A stretch of 64,000 nt of DNA from NCBI GenBank assembly GCA_947396885.1, contig OX377205.1:64638969-64702968 (forward strand), in the 5' to 3' direction. The position numbers were made by a program, and so were the translations under genes. Source of the DNA: Heligmosomoides polygyrus polygyrus. Lineage: Eukaryota; Nematoda; Chromadorea; Rhabditida; Heligmosomidae. The notes under the pieces were generated by a model, which was not told the origin of the DNA, did not search any database, and was given only the letters and a program-made list of their open reading frames with translations. How positions within the stretch are numbered: the first letter of the stretch is position 1; each line of letters begins with the position of its first letter. Shown one piece after another: positions 23,401 to 35,400 of the stretch.

Positions 23401-26400
23401 CGCCTAAAAGTAAGAGCTTTGGCACATCCTGGCATTGATCGCTATTGATTAGATCACTGTTCAAGAATAGATGAATTCAAACATACATGTACCTTTTGAC
23501 GGGCATTCTGAAACCACACCACGATCACTCGAGGACTCAACTGTAGCTTCTTGCTTAACACTTCAAGATCGTCGTCTTTCGGATAGGCCTTAAACTAGCT
23601 ATATAATCCTGAATCCCTAGATGCAAACTCACAGGAGGTTTCTGTACACACATTATTTTTTGCCTATAGTGCTCACTTGATAAAATCCAAAAATTGTGAG
23701 GCCAAAGGGGGTCAGTACTAGTTGCATTAAAAATCTTCATGTTTTCTGCACGACTTTCACGGGACGTAAATTCTGACCCTATTCTATGCCAGGGGAATGA
23801 AGAATTCAATAGGCCTCACCTGTTTGTCAAAGAACTGTTGCAGCGTTCGAAGCTGGTAATCCGTGAAGCGTGTTCGATTCGCTCGACGACCAGAAGTGCC
23901 GGACTGCGAGAGTTGGTTCATTGTCCCTGCAAGCGGAGTTTCATTGCAGGATGAAGCTCAATAGCCAATCGACATCAAAACTGTTGGGAGGCCTCTAAGC
24001 CTGTGTGCACATGAGGAAGTAAAACCTGTACTGAAAATATCATCTGCGTAAGTACCCTACCCTTCCACGTATTCTACAAATAAAGACTCATAAAGAAGAA
24101 TGGACCAGTAGATACCGTTTTCACGTCAAATTGGAGACTCTTTTAAGCTAGCCCAACACTGTTAAGATAAAAGCGAACTCTTTCAAATTGAAATGCGCAT
24201 TTTCCACATTAAACTAGAGACTTTCCAGAAAGGTTAGAACAATTTTTTGTTCAGGGAAAATTTTAGCATAACTTTTTTTGAAGTTGCAATTCATCTACCT
24301 AAAAAGTGAATACATTGTTTAAAATTTTACAAATTTTTAAGGAAAAATGATGGTTTAAAGCTATTTTTAAGCAGCCGGAAGCAACCGTTTTTTATATTGA
24401 CAAAAAACATTGCGCCATACCCTCGCCCAAACCGTCGCAATTTTTATTCGATTGATAGCAACATTTTTGTTTGCATGGTCATGGACACCTGTTAACAAAT
24501 TGACAATAAAACGGGAAATAACACATACACACATAAAGGTTCTCTTAAACTTCAGCAACCTTCCTTTCCATCTGGTAAGGCTTTTTGAGCAAAAACAAAA
24601 AGCCTGGCTGATGTACCAACACCACCCATCATTACATCACTTCCATCGTTTCAAAAGTTTAAAGACGATTTTGATCGACGTTTGGATAGGTATAATAGGT
24701 ATGTTGAAAGAAGAATTCTTGAAGGTTCTAAGCGAACATCATTTTATAAATTGTTAAATGCCGTACTAAAGCATTCCGTGAGAATACCCTCCTTAAAAGA
24801 CGAAACAGGAAACTCAGCAATAACGGACTTCGAGAAGGCCACCAAGCTAGCTGAGCACTTTCGGAAGTCTTTTTCGGATTGCCCGACAACTATCGATTCT
24901 CCTACCGTTGTAGTCACTCCTCCCAGTATGGATGACACGGTCTGGTTTTATAAAGAAGAGATCTACAATGCATTATGTGCTTTACCTAGCTCGTATACCA
25001 TTACTCCAGATGAAATACCATCACATTTCATCCGGAGAGTTGCCATTGCAATCTCGTACCCCCTTGAACATATATTTAATGCTAGTTATATGCAAGGTGA
25101 AGTACCGATTCGATGGAAACACGCATTTGTTACACCGACTCCTAAGAAGGCGCCTTATCATTTAGCTTCCAATTACCGGCCTATTAGTATCACTTCTGTA
25201 TTTGCCAGAGTGTTTGAGAAAAAGCTGAAATCTGCGCTTGTGTCCTACCTAAATTCAAATTCTCTAATTGCCAATGAACAATATGGGTTTCAAGCAGGGA
25301 GATCCACAGAAACCCTGATGTTGTCAGCATTGAATGATTGGACTCAAGCCATCGATCAAAAAGTCAACGTTGGTGTCATTTACTTTGACTTCATGAAAGC
25401 TTTCGATAAGGTTCCTTTGAACAAACTGATGACCGAACTTGCGGATTTAGGAGTTCATCCCAGAATCACCAAGTGGATGAAACATTTTGTATTCGATAGG
25501 CCGTTTCAAGTACGAGTAAATGAATCATTCTCAGAATTTTTTCCAGTAACTAGTGGTGTTCCTCAGGGAGGCATTTTGTCGCCGGTTCTCTTCACTATCT
25601 ATACTGCTGAAATTCCCTCCCTGATTAGTCGCTATGATGTTGCCTGCAAAATGTTTGCAGACGACATAAAAATTTATAAGAAGGTTTCCGGCGAGGAAGA
25701 TCATGTCGCTCTTCAATCGGCAATAAACACGATTGCAGATTGGTCAGCGAAATGGAACCTTCCCCTATCAGGGCAAAAATCCCAAGTGTTTCACCATGGG
25801 CAGCAGATTAACAGAAAAGTTATCACCTTAATGGGATGCAGCTCGGTAGCCCAACTACTGTACGTGACTTAGGATTTGTATTTGACACAAATCTTTCATT
25901 CCGAGAACATTGTGAACTTACAGCGAAAAAAGCTGATCCTACTGTCCACTCTATATTTAAGTCTCTACGCACTAAATCACCTACACATTTAGTGTTCGCC
26001 TATAAGACATATGTTAGGCCGATATTAGAGTGCGCCACGACTGTATTCAGTCCCAAGTGCAAAAAAGAAATCAATAGGATAGAATCTGTTCAAAATAGCT
26101 TCACAAGAAAGCTCTGGATAAGACTTCATGGGTTTGATTACACCACCATCCTTCAGCATCCACTCGGAACAATATCTTTAGTCTTTCGTTTCGCAGGAGA
26201 AGAAACGACTTAATCATGATTTGCAAGATGGTGAATGGTATGAATAACCTTTCGCTCCAGGAATTTCACTCTGTCTCTCCATCTAACCCTAGGGGTGGAC
26301 AGTGGAAGATAATTGTTCCTAGAGCAAAATGTAATACCAGAGCAGCTTTTTTCACTAATCGTGCTGGCAGTGAATTCTTGAAGTTCTCCAAGAATATTAC

Positions 26401-29400
26401 TTTACCTAGCACTATAAGGCAATTCAGAACACAAGTTGAGCGGTATTTCCAAGAGGATTCCTAATTGTTTACTGCCTTTCTAGACTTATTGATTTTTGTG
26501 CTTGTTTGTAGGATTAAAGCCTATGACTTCATTTACTATGCCTTTTGTTGGTTTGTAACTATTTTAGTTTCTGTTATGTTTGTTTATTCTTACCTACGTG
26601 GCTATCCACGTACAAATAAATAAATATATATATACTCGCTTTGCTGGCTCATATAAATGGCATTTTCACTATCACAGTCAGGGCGAACTTTTTGAATGAC
26701 GACGTGATCTGCTTTTTTAACTGTGCTTTGGGGAAAATTTTAATTTATTATTTTCTCCAAAAAATGAAAAAATCATACAATTATTTGTTACATTTTTTGA
26801 GGCAGGTGAATTGAAAAATTCAAAGAATGTTGTACCAGATCCTCCTTGAACAATTTTTTTAACCATCTTATAGAGTGTGTGGTTTAATCTGCCTAAAGGT
26901 CATTTCAAAGTGGAAGAGTTCGCTTTGAATTCAAATGCTTTAAAGCTAGCTCAGAAGGGTTTCCAATTTGATTGAATCTGGTGCTACGTAAAGAATGCTG
27001 CTTGTTCTTTCAGCATATCCGTATTATTAGGGCACAATAAAAGTATAACAGCGCTTTAGAGATCGCGAGGAGGTACTCAAACTGACCAGACATCATCCCA
27101 GACGGATCCATGAACTGGAACGGATTCGCGTGCTGCATCTGCTGCATCATTGCTTGCAGATTCAGCGGTGGTACTGCTGGTGCCTCGACAGGCTTGGGAG
27201 AAGGCTCTCGCTTGACCTAGAAATCCAACAATTTATGTAGGAAAATCACAAAATCAAGAGCTGATCCAGTAGTCATGCTTAATGATCCGGAAAGAAATGG
27301 TACGAAAACGATTTAACGAAAATACGCTTTTATTTTTATTTTTTTTTACGAAAATACGATTTTTACTATTAGCCTAGTTGAAAAATAACGCCGGGTTTTC
27401 CACAAAGCTGCTCTACAAACCTCGGCGGAAACAAGCGGCACGACCTTTGTCTCGCCGGTCTTCTCGTAGGTGTCAAGGTCGATACCCATCTGAGGCGGGA
27501 CACTGAAGTTGTATGGCGAATCCTTATCTCGTTGCCGTTCCTAAATCGTGACCTTTAACACGCTTGCTCTGTCTAGCTCACAGAATCGTCTGTCAGTCAG
27601 CTGAGTCGCAGAGAGCTGTAGCGAAATGCCCGAGTCTTTTACAGATTCCATGCAAATCCTGATCAAAAATGTGTAATAGGAGGAAACCACCTAGGCAGAG
27701 GACAAGGTATCTTACAGGGAACGTCTGTGAACCTACCCCAAACAATTCTCGGCAAGATCTAAATGCATGGTCTTGTAGGCCATCCAACAAAGAGCGCAGA
27801 AGTAAAGCTCGTCTTTATTGCGGACTATAGGACTGTCCAATAATGGCAAGATATCGTATCACTTTAGTGCGAGCTGATAAGGCAAAAAGTGACGTTTCCT
27901 ATGGCGTTCTTACGTCCAGAAATTAACGTACAGAAGGCCTGCACCATCAAAACATCGGTCCTGTTGAGCATTGTGGGGGTAAGTTCACAAACGCCCCTGT
28001 TAGCCCCCGTGGATTAACGAATAAAATTAACAAAGTTGGTTGGTGGTTGGGTTGGTTGGTGTGCTGGTGGGTTCGTTTCTACCATTTGGACTCTGGTTGT
28101 GGTCGTCGGTGTATGTCGAAAATACTAGGGCAGTTAAGGCACTCGGTGGGGTAGAGTGGAATTCTAACCTATGCACCACGTTCAGGCATCCGAAGACGAC
28201 GTGAAGTCGAAACGCGTCAGGCCCTGCGAATAAAGACCCACCTAAAAACCTCATGTGGCACAGTATATACAAATTAACGAAGTTGTTTGCAAAAGGCGGT
28301 TAGTTCGTCATCCTCACAGCTAATGTACCCTTTTGAATGCTGAGAAGTATACACTGTCGTGCTCAAGAGTTGGTGCCACGAAGAATGAGACAGTGGTTGC
28401 GCAATCCTCCGCTCTATTGCCGCCTTTAATGGCGTTTTAATGTTTTAGAGGATGAACTTCTCGGAACGAAATTCCGGGTTTCTCGGCCCCCAGGAATACG
28501 CTCGGATTTTGCGGGTGTCATGACCGGAAGGAAGGTGCTATGCTACGCCAGCAAGCTAGCATTTGGCGAATGTTTCGTTTCTCATCCGTCGATTAGTCAG
28601 CCGCGCGAGCGCGTCCTGAAAACATGACCAGCGCGGCGGTGTTAGCACGTGCGCAAGGTTCATTCCCAGTGCGATACGGTGGGTCTGACCTATGAAAGTG
28701 TTCCACCGATCTGATTGGTATGGGAGTTTAATACCCTGCGAATATGTTGAAAAATTCATGAAATTTTGGACACTACAACGAACACAGACCTTGAATAGGG
28801 TGTTTCTGAACCAGTGTTTGATCACCTTCTCCGGCAGGCCGGCTTTCAGCGACATCTCCTTGATCTGAGCCTCTGACGGACTGTTGTTGATGTCGAAGTA
28901 CTGTCTAAAAGGAGCGCAGATAAGATTAACCGATACATGTTTCCTTGAGGGCAGCAAACTCACCGCAGAATCTTCAGCTGGTCGTCGGTGATTCTCGTTC
29001 GGGCTCGTTTTGCCGGTGAAGATGACAGTTGTTGCATCTGGAAACGACGCACTACCTAACGCAGAGCTCACCCCAGCCCTTTAAATCAGAGAATTTCCAG
29101 CAGACCTGCTGAGCGACGAGGGGGTTGAAGAAGTCTCCCATTCCAGGAACGAATCCGCCGAGCGGATTTGGCGGAAGGAACGGAAAGCTGCCCATCATAC
29201 TCAGCATGGCCATTTGAGCGAGGTCGGGTTTCGCAGTGTCTGGAGTAGAGCTATTAGAGGCAGAACCTCCCGCTAAGTCCTGAGCAGCCTTCAAACCTTA
29301 CCGGCGGCAGCGTTTGCTTCGGATCGCGGTCGCTTCTCCGGCGGCTCGCCGTCGCGCGACGTCCGACTCGCCGCCGGCGAGAGGTGGTGGCCGTTGGTCT

Positions 29401-32400
29401 GCGTCGCCGCGACGTCGGGGATCGTCTCGGCGATGCGGTCGGCGAACGCCTGAATCGCGGCGTCAGGCAGCACGGCCGAGTGCGTGACGTCGTAGTGCGA
29501 CGAGAGGGCCTAAACGGGTGATTGAGGCTTCAGACGACCGCCATTCATCGCCAGTGATTGAATTTCGAGCCACAATCAGGGCCTTGATTGAGGGGAGACC
29601 AAGAGATTCCGCCCATTATTTACGGCGCAATGTAGAAAGAGCTTTCTGAACACGGTAGTTCTCATTTTTAATTTTGAAACAAATATTGGTAACGTAAACA
29701 TGTCCTTCGTGGCGTTTCACACGATTGAGCTAGTAGAAGCAGTTTCATAGGCGCATATAGCTCAAATTTTGTAAACTTTTTTTGGTAGTCTATGTAATCA
29801 ATGTACACAACTAGAGTCTATATCTCACTACATAATTGCATATTATTGCTGGGCGCATGTAGCGCAGTCGGAGGAGGCACCGACTGTCGCGTGCACCCGA
29901 TGCCAGGTTCCTGCTTCGGATTTCCCGCCCGGCCAACCAAGCCTTCCATCCCTCCGGGGTCGGTGAATTGGTACCAGACTTGTCTGGGAAGGACAAAGCG
30001 CTGCCTTGGTCATCGGCTGGCCACCGCAAGTCATTGTATGTCCAAATACGCATTCATATCGCATCCACGACATCCTGTACAAGAAGGATGTGCTGGCGCA
30101 TCCCAAAAGGGATTGAGTAACGCCGTCCTTAATCCTTTTGTCCTCTATTGACGCCGTTGTGAAAAAGGAACACTCCCCCTCACAACGAGTGCACGAATTT
30201 TTGTTTGCCAAAGCTGGCGCATCCCAAAAGGGATTGAGAAACGCCGTCCTTTATCTTTTATCCTTTTTATATTATTGCTGTTTTGTACAGACAACTAGCT
30301 TTGAATGATAAGCCTGAAGATACTTCTGATCTGGTAAACAATATGAGATAAGCATTATTGAACAACTTCTACCGGCATGACCTAGCGACGCCGTTAGTAG
30401 GAGACAGTAAAGATAGTTCCAAAAAAGCGCGTAGAGCGAGGATCCAGAAAGGAGGAAGAGAGTTGAAAAGAAAAATGTGCTAGTGTATCTGAAGCGCGTC
30501 GCACGATTTGGGTAATTCAGCCATCGCTACCTTCGATTAAAAATTTCTCAGAGCTGATCCATTTCAGAAATCCCAAAATAATAGCTAGGTCGAATAGACT
30601 GTATATATAATATTGATTGATATTATATTGATGATTTATATGATTGATTAATATTTATATTTATAGGAATTTGTTGCATTATCTGCTTTGTCAAATCTGA
30701 GCACTAGGATTATTTTCTGCCTAGCGCTTCAGAGTTCATGGTTCTTGTCAGCAGAAACCATCTATAACACCTCAAACCCAGACAGTCAACCCTTCTTAAA
30801 GAACTTTTATATCCTGCTCGTGGTAGTACACCGTATCTGCACTTGTTTGCCAGTAATAATTAAAGGACTGGTCGTCCAGCTGCTCAAGACAGTTATCCTT
30901 TGTCAACCTTGCTGGAAACAAATATCTCAGTTTTTACACAACTTTAAAAGAGGAAGGCAAGTAAGTCTACAAGTGCGAGGGTCCCTGATGGTTTTATTTT
31001 TATCGATCTGTGAAAAATACCGTGTCCATTTCGTTCTGTCTGCTAGAGGAGATATAATTCCAGCTGCATTACTAAAGCCGGCGTGCGCTTGATTTGAACT
31101 CACCAAAATCGACGGCAGTCGTTCTGTGCATTGTGCGCAGTCCACGGCGGCCAGGCTTTCGACCTGGGCATCGGAGAGCTCGGAAAGTCGAGGCAACTTG
31201 GGGGCGACCGCGGGCGAGAGCGCTGTTAGCCTCTCTTCTCCAAAAGCTCTGATCATCGCTACGAGCGCCGAAGCATTCTTCGGTGCCGTTGTCTCCTCGT
31301 CGACTTCGGGGGTGTTTCCTGGAACTGAGACCTTTAGCTGGAGAACGTACACAATACAACCACAGAGAAGCTAAGTTGGACGCTTCTGTGCAATCTACCC
31401 AGACGCAAAGTATCCCTGTCCTTCCAATTCTTTAACTCCCTTCTGATTCTGCGAAAACCACCAATACGCACCTCCACTTGACGTCGTTTGTTGATGTGGG
31501 GCGAATGGCAGTTGCAAACCAGCATTCTGGCTCATCAACATGTTCATAATGTTGAACATCGTCATCACATTCTGCTGTTGGGCGTTGGATGGCTGAAACT
31601 GATAGATGGATATTGACGAACTTTGTGCACGAACTCTGCGACTGTTGGACATTTGCAGGCTTGCGAGCAGTATCGTTTCAAATCGAAATGAGCAAAAACG
31701 ATAAGGTCCTAAAAAGGCGCAGGCAAAAAAGAGAATGACAATGTGCCCGTCGATTTCAGTTAACAGCAATGACACTTAGAAGCCTATGACAACCCATATT
31801 GCCGCTCCGTTTGATAAGCTGGGTGAGATCGGTTATCGGGGAGCGTCTGCTCTTTTCAAGAACCAGTTGTCAGATTTATGATGCCGTTATTGAAGTGCAG
31901 AGCCCGAGCGACGCCGTACTTAGGAGAGGACGATTATGCATGAGCGGTTAGCTTTGAACTGCACACAACTTTAGCATTGAGGTTCTGGGTGCAGTCTCAA
32001 TAAGGAGGAACCACCTCACATAAAACGGGACGTGTGTTTTACTCTTCGTCCCCTTGGCGTATCCATCTCCAACCCCTTGGGTTTCCTGAGGAGTCTAGTG
32101 GCTGTCTTACTTTGTTCATTGCGTTGCATGTGTTTCCACTTCAACTATTATTTAAACATGTGTGTAGGGTAGACCCTTCATGGGGGTTGCACCGGACTCT
32201 GGTAGTTGAGTGCTTGTCTCAGTTTATTTCAGAGCACGAAAGACATCGATATATTTTGGGAACGAGATATGTTTGTAAATCAAAACTCACACTGACTAAA
32301 TCGCTTCTTCTTAATGCAGTACAGGAGTTGAGTGCGTGACGCAGCTCGAAAATACTGCTCAACTACCACTTACATCTTTGGCTGCTTCGAAAAAAGAAGC

Positions 32401-35400
32401 ACTTTGCTATTGCATTCTAATGCGCTACACACTGCTACTAACAACATGTAGCACAGCAGCAAAATTCGTTGCTGGCGCCAAGGAATCGATGGAGATCGAT
32501 TCCTCAGCCATGCAAACCATCCATTCATTTGACTCGAATAAATTTGCACTATAGTTTTTTCTCAGAACAATCGACATTAAAATATGAATAACAGCTGTAA
32601 CAAGTGCTGCTTAAGTACAAATGCAAGATGAATTGACAAAGCGCATGCGCATTTCAGTCTTTAAAAAGGCTGATTATGGAATGATCAGGGTTTTCTCAAG
32701 GAGAAGCGACGGCTGTACAACTGCATTAGCAGTTGAAACCACCACTAGGTTTTTAGAATTTTGTTGCAAATGTTATATGTGTCCACGTCGTTGACATTTC
32801 TACATAAACAAGTTGAGAACGAATGTCGTTTGGGCACTATGAACACCAAGAAATGCCCGGCTTTTAGAAGGCGAATTCATAGCAACACAGTGGGGTGCGA
32901 TGACTGTGAAGAATTAGAACACTCTCGGACATGTGTTCAAAGTGAGCTTGGAGACGGCTAAAAAAGCGGCACAAGTCTTCGAGCGCCCCAGCCAAGGAGA
33001 ACCGTACTTCCAACAAAGAAAGTCCTTCAGTGATAAGAATCACCGCAGCACGTATCCCTGCGCGGTTTTAGGAGCAGTGATATAACGAGGGCTGCTAACT
33101 GTTCCAGTTGCACCTGAACCAGCTATCTTCAGCTCCCTCACCTGTTCCCGTTTTTGCCACAGTTTTCGTCTGAACAATCAACTTTGTCAGATCGAGTTCT
33201 AATAAGTCGCAGCCACAGTACACTTGACTATTTCTAAGAAGAAGATTTCTGAGAAGGGTTCCGTGCTATGCTCACTATTACATTCTCCTGTTCATTGCTG
33301 ACTCAGTGGAAACGGGAATGAAAAGCGCGGAAATGAGCAGTTGATTTCCTCACAAACGCAAGGGTGCAACCGTAGAGGAATACCAGTGGCCTCTTGACCG
33401 TGACGTTAACAATCTTGTGGAGAAGCTATTTGTCCGATGATGGTAGCGAAGGAACAAAGCCCTATCCAGTTGCTACTCAAAATTCGTTCTTTAGCACTAC
33501 ACAGGTCGGCCACACAACCGATATCTTTCATTTGTAGGTGGAGCAACTTTTGCAAACAAAAATTCGTGCACTCGCTGTAAAGGGGAGGGTTCCTTTTCCA
33601 CAACGGCGTCAATAGAGGATAAAAGGATTAAGGACGGCGTTACTCAATCCCCTTCTGGGATGCGCCACGCATTCTACTTCTAAGGGATGTCGTGGAGGTG
33701 ATTTGAATGCGTGTTAGGCCATACAATGACTTGCCTTATCCAGCCGATGAACAAGCGAGCGCTTTATTTTCCCAGACAAGTCTGGTAACAATGTACCGAC
33801 ACGGAGTGATGGAAGGCTTGGTTGGCCCGGACGGGAAGTTCGGCTCGGAACCTGGTATCAGGTGCACGCGACAGCCGGCACCTCCTCCGACTGCGCCATT
33901 CACAACGGCGTCAATACAGAAAGTAATCCTTTTTTATAAAGACGGTACACTGAACTAGCCTCTGACTCACCATCGGAACCCAACGTGTTTGCGATCGTCT
34001 CGGTTTTCTGGCGCTGTCTCTCTCTCCCTCCCCCGACTAGGATAGATCCCAATTCCCTATCTGTGGACAGAAGAAACCTATGAACTGGTGGATCTTTTAC
34101 AAGCTCTTGTACAACATGAGATGTCACCTGCGAAAGTTTTCCGAAAAATTCGCCAAAATAATGTTGCGAAAGCAACATGCTTGTAGATTGATGAGATAAA
34201 AACGATCAAATCCAAATTCTACACTTTTGTACGGATGAATTTGAACACACGCTACATATTTGGAGTTGCCGCTTAGGTGGTGAAAGCTGTTTGCCAAAGC
34301 AGGATTTATTTTAGGCAGATTTTCTCTGAGACAGACATCAGCTCATTCTATTCTAATTTGTTTCTAGGTACCAACTTGTTTGCTGGATTATATTTCGAGC
34401 AGTGCCATCAATATAATAGATCTTCAAATATTAAAAATTATTCTTAAAGGGTGACACGGATGCTTCTTGACGGTTCTAGAAGCTTAGTTCTCCAAAGTTT
34501 CGAAAATCATTATACCTTATTGGCCTCGATCCGCTCTTTATAATCTGTACACGATTTTTGAAAAAACCTTCGTCCGTGCTCGAGCAAAAAAGAAACCGGA
34601 TGGCCCCCTTGGCAGTCACATTTGTGCCCCGGTACAGAATAAGAGAACTCTCATTCTGAAAGGAGCAGATCAGTAAAATACCTTTTGAGTCCTCAAATCC
34701 TGGGCTAAACTGTGGAAAAGTGGTTTAGGCTTCGTTTCTAAATACATTAAAATATGGATGGTCATGTAATCTGAGTAAGGATTTCTGTTATTTTAAGACT
34801 ATCTGTCTCTACTTCAAAGTGTCTCATGTCAGTAGCTCACTGCTGATTTTTCAGGAAATTGTTTCCTGACATAGCACTAAAATTTTTATTTGGTTCTTCC
34901 ATAGTGTTTTAGGGATTCATGTCTTAATCCTCTTGATACGAAAATCGGACTTTTAGGCACTCATAAAGTTTACTCATAGAGTTTATTTGCGTAATTGTGG
35001 GAGATATTCTTCATGTGCTATATTTACTAAAAACTACAAGTCAATCTCTACGTAATGGTGACAAAACCTCACACTAATGTGAGGATTATGCAACTTAAGC
35101 AAAGACGGAAGCATTCAAGACACTAATACGACGAAAAACCTTGGTATCTATCTGGTCTTTGGTTCAACCTAAAACTTTTCAGCTAGCGTGGGTTTGAAGT
35201 AGCTTTGCCTGGAAGATGACAAAAATGCTGAACTAGGCAGAGGTCTGCAAACCGGTAAGGAAACAGGACGTTTTCCTACATTTCTCACTCATTTTCTAGT
35301 GCTCATTTCGTGATTTTCCTCCGAAAAGGCGTTCCTTTAAAATTGTAATGTTAATTGATAAAACGAACATATAGTCTTACTGAGTTGAGAATCGTTGGAT

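Noticed and set aside
30927..31359. Alternative frame of the zfh-2 exon ([15 protein letters not shown]...)
   Set aside because: It is open, but the other frame supplies CAQC, which completes a zinc finger with the next exon and fits the phases when the inner acceptor is used.
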